Shown here one piece after another: positions 50,486 to 63,570 of a DNA stretch of 64,000 bases. Source of the stretch: Dillenia suffruticosa (Eukaryota; Streptophyta; Magnoliopsida; Dilleniales; Dilleniaceae); the NCBI GenBank assembly GCA_033439265.1, contig JAVTVX010000029.1:7501-71500 (forward strand), in the 5' to 3' direction. Each line of letters begins with the position of its first letter. Position 1 is the stretch's first letter. The translations under genes were made by a program, and so were the position numbers. A model generated the notes under the pieces. The model was not told where the DNA came from, did no database searches, and was given only the letters and a program-made list of their open reading frames with translations.

Positions 50486-53400
50486 TCATCTACTCGCGGA
50501 AGCACATGGACTTTTGCAGCCTTGCGGCTTATCTAGTCGCCTGCCAACAGCTACCCCGACAGTTGTTTATGTGGGAGGCTTGTTTATGAATCACGCTATT
50601 CTTGGTTGTGAAGTCATCCAACTAGATGTATACCCGTCTCTTTGGATACGTTTGCTCTTCCCAGACTTGTGTACAGTTATTATTGTACAGTGAATTTTCC
50701 AATTTTGCCTTCTTGTACGAAGTTGAGAAATTATTCATACTGAAATTTTGTAAGGTAGTTGCTTTCAATATGAACTACTTAGCAAGATCGGTCCAACCTT
50801 AATGTAATGCTGACACCGTCTTATGTAGGGTTGCATGTTACCACTTTATATTTTGTATATAACATTTAGATTTCACATGCGTATGAGGCAAAATCCCCTA
50901 TTAAATGCATTAAAGATGAATCGGGTTGAAATTATCTTTACTTCCAAATTGTTAAAAACTTTATGGTGATCCTCTCAGTTGAGCGACCATTTTCTCCTAG
51001 CCGATAGTAATCCCCGGATTCTTTCATGCTCGAAAATGTTAGCCGGCTTAAGCAACTGACTCTGAAGTACAGATTTGGCACCTTACCAGCTCGACTATGG
51101 TTACCCGGTTGACCTGATATTTTTTTCAGCTTAAAGCTTTTTTTTTCTAAATCAAAAAATAAATAAATAAAAATTTTGCAAATTTTATAAATAAAAAAAA
51201 AATTGCAAGAGCTTTTACTTCTTTATCATGTGATTTTTTAAATAAAAAAGTTTAGATTAACGAAATTATTTCAAACTATTTTAATTAAAATAAATTTATC
51301 ACAATATAAATAAATAAATAAAAACCTATCTTGCTTTTGCTCCTCACTCTTGTTGAATGATAACTCTCTTTTGCTCTCTCTCTTAGGGTTTCACTCTAAT
51401 AGTAAATCGACAGCCTTTCACTGCACTCCTCTAAAGAGAGTTAAGAGGAAATCATTACTTACAATAATTTCCAGATAGAAACTCTAATTCTAGATAAAGT
51501 GGCGGGGGATGGGGTTTGATTGAAGAGGCGGATGGGATTTGATTGAAGAGATATAGGTTGGGGGGCAAGCTCCAAAAAAAAAAAAAAAAACACACACACA
51601 CACTCATTTTTCTTTGATTCATCACACCAGAGATGACAGCGTTAAAACTATATTTCTTTAGACTTGTGCGCGTGATCAATTAAATCATAATGCTCAAAAT
51701 AAATTTGGAAATTTTTTTTTTTTGGTAATCATAAATTTGGAAAATTGAGAAAGCTATAAGTAGAAAATTTGGCCAAATTTGGATGGTTTATATTTTCAGG
51801 GTAGTGAATTTTTTAATGTTCCCAATCCTCAATTCACAAAACCTCCAAAAAATAAAATAAAAAAATAAAAAATAAAGATGACTACAAATAGATCATACGT
51901 TCTTGCTATTCTTAATTCAAATAATCAAATTCGTTTTATTGGTGGAAAGAGATATTCAACACAATATCGTATTAGAATATAATTTTGGCATGTTATTCCG
52001 CTACTTTGTTTGGTTGACCCGATACTATGCATTTTTTTTTTTTTTTGGTAAGTACCCGACACCATACATTTGTATCTTTTTAACTGTACTTGAAGAAATG
52101 AAAGATTGTGTTCCCCAACTTTCCTAAAGATATAACTCAGAATTTTTATACCCTGAAGTTTTTCTGATATAAATATTAAATTTGTGCATTTGTTTTTAAT
52201 AAACAAATAATTAATTTTCCTTTTCTTTTTTTTATCATGAACAATATTTAGCACCATAAACGACATGACCTTTCAGATTTTAGAGGAACAGAATTGGAAG
52301 ATGCACTCACTTTCCCCTGAAAGTACAACTCATAATTTTTATACCACAAAATTTTTATGTTATATATGTATGTGAATTTTTTTTTTTTTTTGAATGAACT
52401 AATAATAAAACAATTTTTTTTGTTAGAAATATACTATTCCGAGGATACAGGTTTTCCTATTTTGAAAGGATATCTAGCAACATATAAAGGCAAACGATAT
52501 CATCTTCTAAGTCTGGCATGTGCAAAAGAAAAATAATCACGCCCATTTTCACTAAGAAATATCAAAAGATTGGAGCTTAAAAAAAACAAGTGACATATTT
52601 TAAGTGATATGAAACCATTTCTATTGATTAAATGAGAGAATTATTGTTATAACACACTTCATAACTCAATTAAAACAAATGGTGTTATAGCTTGGGAGGG
52701 GTACAGATGTGATTAAATGTTCTAGAAGAACAACGCGGCTACATGGCTAAAGTTTGCAACTAAATAGCTGGAAAATAAAAATTTTTAATTTGTCAATTTT
52801 TTATGAATTTAGGAACATTTCAAGAAAAAGAAAGAATTTTAAATATGAGTATTTTAAAATATTTATTAACTTAAAATATTTGTATTTAATTTATGAATGT
52901 TTTAAAATTATTTATTAAACTATTTAATATATAAATTATTTATGAAACTTTAAAGTCAAATGTCAATTCTTCTTTAGAGTTTAAATAAGTTGTTTTGTTA
53001 AACAATCGAGAAAAAGCTTTTATAAAGAAAATTTGTCAAACATTTTATCACTTAAATTTTTAAAGGCTTACTTTCTACACTAACTTACAAATAAAGAATA
53101 AAAGAAAAAGGTTAGGCTAAACAAACTCTAAATCAACCAAATTAGCATGGTGCAACTACTAAGCGGGTTTTGCTAGATCTCAACCGACAAACCAAGTTAT
53201 TTGAGTGATGAATCGGGTCACATTAACAATCCAACATGTGATGATCCAAGCGATGCACTGGACTTCTCTGGTGTTTTAATGCACTAAACCTCAGCCTTTT
53301 TGGTGCATCAGAGATATTAGGTAAGAAGGTACACTGACGCTCAAAAAATAAATAAATAAATTACAGACTGAAATATGATGAGCCACATTCATCACTAGTA

Positions 53401-53679
53401 GCAGGATATTTTCCACTCCTCTCAACTGAATCACCATATGCCAGTCAAGAAATGTGCAGTTACATTTGAAAAGTTACACCATTTAAAGGAATTGTATGTT
53501 ATAGGTGACAAACTACATTTTTGACTGAAACCTGATATACCACCATTTTTGGAATGGGAAATGCATGTTTGGTAATTTGCCAAGTTTATTTAAATCATTT
53601 TGCCCAAAAAAAAAAAAAAAAAAAATTTGATGGCATTATTTTCGGTACTGGTTCAGATTCTCCAACAGAATCCCATTCT
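50486..53679. other. Intergenic region between two convergent genes
   Basis: Both 3' UTRs must lie here, but poly(A) sites cannot be fixed. The sequence is AT-rich, with A/T runs at 51571-51590, 51713-51723, 52030-52045 and 53608-53628. A (CA)n tract of about seven units sits at 51591-51604. 50955-51125 is more GC-rich and holds a weak tRNA-like A-box on the minus strand. No other gene seen. Confidence 0.6.
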
Positions 53680-56600
53680 TTAGCAATCGCCTAGTGCAAT
53701 AAGCTGATCAACTACACCAGGATCTGCAAGTGTACTGGTGTCCCCAAGTTCATCCAATTGCTTAGAAGCAATTTTTCTTAATATCCTCCTCATAATCTTT
53801 CCGCTCCTTGTTTTTGGAAGGCCAGGTGCCCAATGGATTTTGTCAGGAGCTGCAAATGCTCCTATCTGATATGTGAACAAAATTAAGCTTTAGAAGAGGA
53901 AAACAATAGATACTAATATAATGAATCAGGTTAACTGAAATGAAGGATTCAGTCAAAATGGAGAAGCTGAAATCATTTTGCAAAGAATCTTGACGAGACC
54001 CAGTTGGCAACAACATAAGGTTGGGTTAAAAGACCAAGTAATATGTAAGGACATCCAACTCGTAAGGGATTCATGATTCTAAGAGCAGTGAGAAAGGACC
54101 GTGGTTAAAACACCAGATCAGATTTCCTATGGAGAATCTATCTTGTAAATATAAAATGGCAAGACATGAAAGATTTACCGACTCATGATAAAAAACTGTA
54201 AATTCTAGAAATAGATACAGACCTGGTTTCTCACTGCAAGGATGAGACTCTTTCTGAGCTCTTCACTGTAAGGAACACCTTCCACCAAAGTAACAAATGC
54301 ATAGATGCCCTGTCCTTTAACCTGAATACAAGAAGAAATGTTAAATGTTTTAACAAGACTAATTTGGAAACATTATCTAATGCCTTTGATCATAGTATGC
54401 ACCAGAAGTCCCCTCAGTGCCATGTGCATAAAATGCACAAACATGCAGCATGCACAAGAAAATGATACCATACCTCGTGCTCAACACCAACCACAGCAGC
54501 TTCTGCGCATTTAGGATGTGAGACCAAAGCAGACTCTACTTCTGCTGTGCCAATACGGTGTCCACTGCATTTTTTTGCACAAAATTGGACTTAAACGGGG
54601 AAAGAGCTAAAGTGACCAAGTTCACTTTTACAAATTTTACTCTCATTTGCAGAAATATATGTTAACTACACTTATGTCCCATTCATGCCTGTCCATATTT
54701 GCAAAGACACAGCTAGTTTTACTGAGAGATACCTCACATTGATAACATCATCTACTCTTCCGGTAAGCCAGTGATATCCATCCTTGTCCCTGAAAGATGA
54801 GTGCAACATGATTAGCAAAAACAAGCTGGTCAGTCGATTAGCATGTATGGGCATCTCATGATTTTAGTAGCAGCTTCATTTCTGGGTAACAAATTGCACA
54901 ATTCCCAGGAATATGTTTCATTTTCTTCGCATTATTATGGATTTCAAGACAGCTCCAGTGAAAGCCAATTTAGAAACATGATTTGCCGGATCCTAGTGCT
55001 TAACAATGAACCGACCACAAATGCATATAACATCTACCAGTCTCCTTACATGCCTGGCAGCTAGGGGAGTGGGAGGGGAGAGAATGTGCAATTGTTAAAT
55101 AGTAAATAAGCATGACCAAAATGGCATGAAATTCATCCAACAAAAATCTTTTGCACACCATCCAATAAGTTCATTAGATTAATGAGAATAACATTGCAGC
55201 AAGAATCGCAGTTGCAGTAGCAAACCTGCTGCAGCCATCACCACTGAAATAATAGCCAGGGAATGCTTTGAAGTAGGTAGTCTCGTATCTTTCATGATCT
55301 CCATATAGGGTACGGAATGCCCCAGGCCATGATCCTTTCACACACAAGTAGCCACTGCACTCTCCTTCAATCTCAACACCCTTCTCATCCACTATGACAG
55401 GCTGCAAGCAGACAAACAAAATGATAAAGAAAAATTAAAGACAAGCATGACCTGGATACAAAAGGAGGAGTATCCACGTAGTATCTTCAAATACCTGGAC
55501 TCCAAAAAAGGGAAAAGTAGCGGAGCCAGGCTTTTGGGGCCAAGCACCTGGTAATGGAGTAATCTGCAAAAACAAACAATTACAATCATGAAAAGCATAG
55601 ATTAAAAGGTAGAATGACATCCAGAGAGATTTACCAACTAATAAAGCATAGATAACTAAATATGATGATAACTATTCACCCTAGAGGTAACATAAACACA
55701 GTTTAGCTTAATTAAAAAATTATAGCTAGATGCAAATACCAAACTGTTGGCAAACTACAACAGCACTATTAATCAAAAAGTGTACCATGAAGCCTCCGGT
55801 TTCTGTTTGCCACCAAGTGTCCGATATAGGGCACCTGGAATCACCAACTACATTGAAAAACCACCTGAAGTGTCGACAGGATTGTGTTAATAGACTTCCT
55901 AGTTTACAAGTTATAATAAATGCAAAATGTCGAAAAATATAGCTAAGAACCTCCATGCACTTGGATTTATAGGCTCGCCAACACTTCCAAGGATTCGTAA
56001 GGACTTGCGAGAATAGCGGGTTACATACTGCACAGATAACAAGTACAAATGAAAAAACAATTATCGAGAATAACTCTATGATATCGTTAGGCAAAAATGA
56101 TTCATGATAAATGATATCAAAGTCATAATCATAATAATTATGTAAGAAATATAAAAGTACATTAGAGCTTCAGAATGACATATGCCCAGACAAGTCCCCT
56201 CCTAATAATTGTAGGTTGTAATCAATTTTACCAGTATTGTTGAGCAAGGTTTTGAACCAGAGTTTCGTTTTCCCTCTTCCAAAGAGAAGAAGCATTGATG
56301 AAAATGAAATAGTATGGTATGGAATTGGAGCCACATGCAGATGATTTCAGAGGGTTTCTAAGCATAAAATGCGGTAGAAGTCTGTGTCTGTAAATTTCAG
56401 CTGATTCTCTTTTCTTATCTTTTTTTCCCTTCACTCTGTTTCTTCTAATTGATGAGGATGTCTATTGTGACTCCAGCAAGCAGGAGTGAGGACAGTGGTG
56501 AGACCAAATTTTGGTTCCCTAGGCAAAAAATCCTTCACTTCAAATTAGCCAGGTGAAGCAAGAAAGAGGCAATTAGTTGGCTTGGTCAAGTCTAGTATCA

Positions 56601-59600
56601 AAGCTCATGGGGAAACCAGAAGTCAGAAGGATCCTTCATGGCAACAGGCATCACTCTCCATCAAAATAGTAAACAAAAGAACAGATGTTAAATTATGTTT
56701 CTCAAAGACATAAAACTTTGATTGCAACAAGCAGCTAGTATCCTGAGTTTCCTTCACTCTTGCTTTCAGTTGTTGACCAACAAAACACACCCTCCATCTA
56801 TACAGCACCATCAAGATATGACCCCTAATATCTTGATGGTGACATCACTTCTCAATACCGCCCCTTGGTTATGCAACCCGGCAAAACTGTCCTCACGCCA
56901 GTTTTCACCATACGCAAGATTCAAACCTGAGACCTTGTTTAAAGGTACCAGTCACTAGACCAAGCATTGGTATAATGTATGTAAACAGTATAACATACAT
57001 GCTCTTTAATGAAAAGTCACGTGTCAGAGAATATGCTAACCGGAAGTATCAATTGCATGTCCAACTTAATCAAAATTAGAGCATTTATACGTGTCCTTAG
57101 TTTAGAAATAAAAAGCAAACACATCCCAATACAGTTTGGATTGGTTTCTCGGCTACAATCCTGATCCTAGACTGTCAGTTAGGTTCCAATAATGTTAACG
57201 AATGACCAACAGGATAAGGTATATTCAATTTACCACCTACATTGTTGAGCCAATAGATATGATGTTGGATGTTTGCCATAAAGCTGTCAGATGGCCTTCC
57301 TGTAATAATGTGCATTTTATGAAAATTGACATGGCATGCCTAGAAAATAAGAAATGCTTTATAGGCATACATTGTGCAAAGCAGTTAAACAATAATTGTG
57401 TGACCAGTATCAAACCATGAGAATAAATCAGTAACATAGATTTGAAAATACAATAACAACAACAACTAATCTGAATCCCACTAAATGAGGTCGCTATATG
57501 GATCCTTCTACACTATTATACTCTATCCTAAATCATATTTTCATCTATATTTAGATAATTTTATTGTTGTTATCCAAATCTTCTCAAGTCTCCTTCTCTC
57601 TCGGTTAATATAAGTACTTAATATTTCTCAAGTCTCCTTCTCCCTCGGTTAATATGAGTACTTGTCATAGTCTTGCACAACCTAACTAGAGCCTCTATCT
57701 ATCGCTTATGTATGTACCTATACCATCTTAATCGTATTTTCCTCAATTTTTCTTGATAGGCACAACTCCAATACACTCATTTCTTATTTTATCTATCCTT
57801 GTGTGGCCGCACGTCCATCTTGAAATTCTCATCTCCACAATTCTCATCTTCTACGCATACTTGTGGTTCATTATCCAGCATTGAGATCCATACAATAAAA
57901 CAGATCTAATTGTCATTCTGTAGAACTTCCCTTTTAAGTTTTATGATCACATAGAATAGCCGATACACTTCTCTATTTCAACCATTCTGTTTGTATTCTA
58001 TATGATACATCTTTGCAATTCTTCTGTCTTTTTGTTGAATTGATCCCAGTCACTTAAAGCTTTCACTTACAGATAATTCATCATCTCCTATCTTAACAAT
58101 TGCCTCACTAAAACTAGTATTGCTAAACTTAAATTCCATATATTCTGATTTAACCCTACTAAATCTAAATTCTTTCATTTCCAATGTTTTTCTCCAAAAT
58201 TCGGGCTTAGCATTTACTCCTTCCCATGTCTCATCCATTAAGACAATGTAATCTGCAAACATGTACCATGGTACCATATCTTAGATATGTCTAGTGAGTT
58301 CATCCATAACTAGTATAAAAAGACATGGACTTAACGCTAACTCTTGATATAGTCCTATCTTTATTGGAAACTTTTTGATTAATCCGCTTGATACCCTCAT
58401 TTTTGTCACCACGTCCATATACATATCCTTGATCACTTCAATTTACGCTACTCTTACACCCTTCTTTTCTAAAATTCTCCACATAATTTCCCTAGGGACT
58501 GTCATACGTCTTTTCTAAGTCAATGAATACAATGTGCAAATCTTACTTTTTCTTCTTATACTTCTCAACTTAGTGTAAGGAGGTGTATGGCTTCCATCAT
58601 TGACCTTCCAGGTATAAATCCACCTTTTGTGATTTTCTTTCAATCACTCTTTCCCAAAAGATGGCAAATCATAGTGTAACGGTTGAGTTGCTCCTTTGGT
58701 GACCTCGAGGTTACGGGTTTGAGGCATAAAAACAGTTTCTTTGCAAAATGCAAGGAGAAGGCTGCGTACATATATGTCTACCCTTCCCCTACCCCCGCAC
58801 TAAGCCGCGAAGCACTTTGTGCATGGGGTGAACCCTTCTACTCTTTCCCAAAATTTCAGGGCATGGCTCATTAGCTTAATACCAATATAATTTGCACAAT
58901 TTTTTATGTTCACTTGTTTTAAATAAAAGTACTAAAACACTGTCTCTCCATTGATCAAACATTTTTTTCATCCTCAATATCATGTTAAATAATTTCATAA
59001 GCCATCTAATACGCTACTTCTCTAGAGACTTCCATACCTCTATCATGATATCATCGGATCCAACCATTTTTTCATTTTTCATCCTTTTCAAGGTCTTTTC
59101 AACTTCGGAGAGTTGAATTCTCAAATAAAAGTTCATATTTCTATACTCCTCTAACATAATTAGTTCATCTGAGCTAACTTGATCATCTTGGCCTTCATTA
59201 AACAATTTATCATTCACTAACACCCTATTCGATTCATTTTTAATTTATTTTATCTGTGTAAAATCTCTTGTTTTCATCTCTCTCGCTTTATAGATGTCCC
59301 TTTCCCCTTCTTTTGTATCATGCTCCCGATAAATTTTATAGATGTCGCTCGCTTTACCTATTTCATCTCTTGAAAGCTTCATTCTTGGCTTCACTCACTA
59401 CTCTCTTCGTCCCTTTCTTGGTTACTACGTACTTCTTTAATTTTTTTCTTGTTTTTACTAGTATAGAGTAATTTATTGGCAAAGTAGCATAGATTTGAAA
59501 ATAGTTCACCAAAATAATTTGCATGGCACGTGGGAGGATTTCTTGCCTCATCACCCTCTCGCATGAGGGACCGGACCAGCGTTGGGGCTGTGTAGAATAT

Positions 59601-62600
59601 TGTCACTTTGTATTTGTCAACAATGTCCCAGCAGCGTCCTGCATTTGGATAATTTGGAGCCTGCAAGAAATATAAATAAGTCAGAAGACATTGAATCATC
59701 TCAATGTTTCACAAAAGGCCAAAAAAATATGTGTGTGTGTGTGTGTGTGTATGATTTCTTATCAGATGGCATGTCCCACATTATTCTTTGTTTCCTTTAT
59801 TTTCTTTAGCTTTTATATGCCCTCTATTTTACAATTATTTCTTTTTCCTTTTAAGTTTGGTTGGACAACTCTAAAATGCACCATCACTAATGGGGCTGTG
59901 AAGCAGTGGTGAATAAATATGTTTATATGATTGCAAATCCAAAAATGGTTCCCAATGGATTACCCCTTCATAAATTATTACAGTAGCTCCATTGAGCATA
60001 GGTCCATACGTTACATAGCTATGTCCTGTAATCCAACCACAGTCAGCTGTGCACCTGAAAAACAGAAATAAGAGAGGTAATTCCTGAAAAATAATCCCAA
60101 GAAAGAAAATTTAAATGAAAATACAACACTGAAGCGTTTGGATTAAATAAAATTTCAAACCAATATATGTCGGAGGATTTGTAGTCAAACGCATATTTGA
60201 ATGTAGTTGCAGTATACACCATGTATCCCCCAGTTGTGTGCAGAACACCCTGTAATAGAATCGATGTTAGAACTCATGAAATAGAAGACATTTTCAAGGA
60301 AACAAGTTAAGTAGACAGAGGCCCTTAATTTAAACCTTTGGCTTTCCTGTGCTCCCGCTAGTGTACAGCAGAAAAAGAGGGTCCTCCGCATCTACCCATT
60401 TGACTGCACATGTGGTTGGATATGTAGGAATAACATCCTGGAAGACAGCAAGGAGTCATCAATAACTAGAGAAAGATTGACCAAGTCAAAAAATAATAAT
60501 AACCAAGGAAGCAGACACCACTCAAGTTTTATGGAGCAAGACAATGAGCATGATATCAGACCCAACTAAACAACACATCCATGCAGGTTATAATCGTTGA
60601 AGAAACTTGCAGGCCTCTCTGGTACTATCAGTTGACTCCAATACATTCATGCTCCATTTTTACCAGAAATTAAAGCTTCTCCCTCCATCAGAAAACGTAA
60701 TCCACGTAAACGAATAAACATTTTTTAGGCGGGGATCCACCTTTAGCCTTACTTGGAAAAATAATCTTTTGGGAACAAGCAAAAATATGGGCAATAATAG
60801 TGACATTGTTTCGGGACATTGTCTTTTCAAAGGTAACACCTAAGCTTGGGGATAAGAAAAATTGGCATCATTGAACTTTTCTAACAAAGTAAGTAGAAGA
60901 ATAAGCTTGTGTCAGAAAAAAATATATATATTGTTCTCCAGACCTGCCACCAAACATCTCTTCCTTTCTGCCATTTAGTTTCTTCTCTCTTCATTGCTGA
61001 TGTATTTTCATAGACTAAGCACACATCTGCAAAAGGATGAAAGAAAAGCATATTGAGCATAGAAGTGAAAAGAAGTGAAAAGAAAAACCGTATTGTGATG
61101 AAACCTAAGCATCTTCATAGCACTGAAAATGTAAAAAATAATTGCAGCAAAATTTGAGTTTTCAAGCTGTATCTTACGAACTACTGAAAAGTTCTTAATA
61201 GCTATCATAAATCAAGAACACTGAACTTCACAAGGAAAGAGGCTTCTCAGCCGAGTCTCAAACAAAAGGTATAGAATTTTTATTCACAGAAACATCAAAA
61301 AGACAACATAACACCAGAAATTACCAAATTCTGTCAAGCAAACCAAGCACTTATTACATAGTTTGGTTTATTGTCCTACCATTTAGAAGCATATGCAAGC
61401 TTTAATGTTAATTAATACTACTACACTATGTCAAAAATTTCACATACAAGGATTAGTGTCAAATGTAAATATCTGCAGGTTAGGCATCAATAACTAATCT
61501 CATGTAATTAACTAAATTATCAGTCTTACTCAATCCCTACCCTATCTGTTCTCCAGCAGGTAGATGTTTGGATTTCCAGATGGCAACATTTATGTCATTA
61601 ATCTCTTGTGGCATGACATAGATGATGCCATTGTGTTGTTCAACCATCTTCCCACTCACTGTGATTGCAGACATCCCAGGCATTGCATGATAGAAAAATG
61701 AAACTTTTGAAATTTTGCCAAAGAATGATCAAAATTGTGCCAACCAAAAGTGTCTATTCTCAAAAGATGCAAAGAAGTAAAAATTAATGAAGTAAAAAAC
61801 GTGAAATTTAGGCATCTAAGTGACAAATGAAGAAACAAAACGATCTTGATTTGAGAAGAAAAAAATTTCCATACCCACAGAAATTCCGTAATTATTTGAT
61901 TCTCTGAGGGCAGTGTCAACAATGTCTTTCAGGTGTATGACTTTGGACCCCCTTCTAACAGCATTGCAAGTGATCACAAGCTTTGGTTTGCAATCCACAA
62001 TTCTCTGTGCCAGAGATTCTGAAGAAAACCCAGCAAATACAACCTAAAAGAGAAGCAAACTTAAAACTTTATAGTTCCAAAAGTACTTAGAGACACAGAT
62101 TTTAATATAAGAGACCGATGGAAAAAAAAGGAATGAAAAGAGTAAGAGAGATACTGAGTGAACGGCACCAATCCGGGCACATGCTAGCATTGCAATTGGC
62201 AGTTCCATCAGCATGGGCAAATAAACAATAACAGAGTCACCCTTCTCCACGCCAATTTTCAGCAAGTAATTAGCAAGCTGTTGGGAAAATATTTTAAATA
62301 AGCATCCTGCTTGTGTGGTAATGCCCGATGGCAACAAATGACGTCTTTTGGGATTTCAAGTAAGGTTTACCCTGGATGAAATTTATGAAGTACCTGGCAG
62401 ACTTTATCACGAAGCTGGGAATATGTCAAAGAGCTGTCACAACCAGGCTCATTTCCTTCCCAGTAGATTGCAATTTTGGAACCATTTCCAGCTTCGATGT
62501 TTCTATCCAAGCAGTTGTAGCAAATGTTGGTGATACCACCCTTGAACCACTGACCATAGATAACCATTTACTTAAACTTTTCAGCTCTATTAAATTATAA

Positions 62601-63570
62601 AATTTCAGTTTGAAAGTGACACGGAGAAAGGAGCAAGAGTGCGTGTCCATGTGTACACAAGAAGAGAAAAGAACATGGGGCAAAAAAAAAAGGACTCAGG
62701 AACCTCGATCTTGATGGTGCCTTTCCTGACATCCATGTTCTCGGAGTAGACATCTGGAGCCCATTTCTCCTTCCAGTAAAACTCTGAGGCAATATCAGAC
62801 CAAAAACCAGCAGGATCCTCGATTGATCTTTTATACATCTCCAAATACTGATAAAGCGAGAACGTCGTCAAATTCAAAAGGCAAATCAAACAATCAAGGC
62901 CAACAAAAAGGGAGAGGGGGAAATGATGACAGGAACAAAAAACCAATTCCTTGCAAAAATTCTAGCGAAGACAGACACAGAACAAAAGAGGAAAAAAAAT
63001 AGACACAGAAGGAGGGAGAGGCAAAAGAATTAAAACCTTATCCGGAGAAGGAACAAGAGCTTGGTGAGAGAAGTCGTCGCTGGGAAAGACGAGATCATCC
63101 TCCTCGGAGGCAAGGGCTTCTCCAAGGATCACGGCATTCAGATGCGATATTTTTCCAGCGCCAGAAGGCAGAGAGGCCATCGACTCCACATGCCGTAGAT
63201 GGTTCGACGTGAAGATGTTCTTGCGAGTAGAAGAGTTCGACATCATCAACCACCTAAGTCTAGGATTAGGAATAGGAGGGATCGGGATCGGGATTGGGTT
63301 GGGATCGGTGTTTTTGCTCCCGCTGCCGTTGCACGAAGACAACGACAACGGATAGTTTTTACTTTTCCTAGATTCCGCCGATCGGCTCCACTTACGCAAG
63401 GAGAACTTGGTATTATTAACTGCTTCGCCTAAGGATACTGGCAGTGAGACTGAGATCGGGATCTGAATCTGTACCTGGGGCTCGCCAAACACTTCAAAGT
63501 ACGCTCTTCTTCTTGTGCGGCAACAGCTATTGCTCTTATAAGTCCAGTAGTTCGACGAACACGGGGCCAT
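53680..63570 (-). CDS. ACS: Acetyl-CoA synthetase, probably plastidial (18 exons)
   Basis: AMP-forming acetate-CoA ligase: acetate plus ATP plus CoA gives acetyl-CoA. Exons 5'-3': 63570-63037, 62847-62704, 62549-62394, 62277-62155, 62043-61875, 61026-60944, 60437-60336, 60249-60161, 60054-59964, 59660-59547, 56027-55951, 55864-55786, 55563-55495, 55401-55226, 54789-54733, 54564-54474, 54321-54223, 53865-53680. They sum to 2439 bp (812 aa plus stop) and every junction keeps frame. Motifs: [10 protein letters not shown] phosphate loop (428-437), [10 protein letters not shown] (576-585), GDGCSR...[17 protein letters not shown] (663-693) and RSGKIMRR with the catalytic lysine at 774. The first ATG after an in-frame stop is at 63570. 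It gives an N-terminal extension rich in Ser, Arg and Asn-Pro repeats, fitting a transit peptide; the next Met pair is at residues 109-110. The usual plant protein is about 740 aa. Intron 10 is GC-AG; the others are GT-AG. Confidence 0.93.
57451..59482 (-). mobile_element. RTE-type LINE in ACS intron 10, with a 21-bp target-site duplication
   Basis: The minus strand carries RT remains ('[23 protein letters not shown]' near 59070, '[13 protein letters not shown]' near 58250, C-terminal tail) and the family 3' end near 57451 (rc of caacaacaacaactaatctg). Flanking repeats at 57430-57450 and 59483-59503 match at 20 of 21 bases. The catalytic box reads FADY. It is sense to ACS, and its 5' end (59482) lies about 64 nt inside the intron from the donor at 59546. 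Confidence 0.92.
58660..58839 (+). mobile_element. Au-like SINE nested in the RTE LINE
   Basis: Same head (gacctcgaggttacgggttt) and body ('cccctacccccgcactaagc') as the SINE at 45848. A perfect 14-bp duplication, actctttcccaaaa, sits at 58646-58659 and 58840-58853. It interrupts the LINE, so the SINE inserted later. Confidence 0.92.
59730..59752. repeat. (TG)n microsatellite
   Basis: About 11 TG units in ACS intron 9, between exons 10 and 9. Confidence 0.95.
61027..61874 (-). other. ACS intron 5 (848 bp), unassigned
   Basis: No gene supported. A minus-strand frame around 61550-61680 reads sensibly as protein for about 45 codons but does not fit the ACS family, so I leave it unassigned. Confidence 0.5.

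Noticed and set aside
61550..61690. Minus-strand readable protein in ACS intron 5, considered as an ACS exon
   Set aside because: It does not match ACS, and exon 5 to exon 6 (61875 to 61026) already gives continuous family sequence.
62426..62683. Minus-strand frame overlapping ACS exon 3 in another frame
   Set aside because: The ACS frame through the exon is proven by frame-consistent joins and motifs; this is a shadow.
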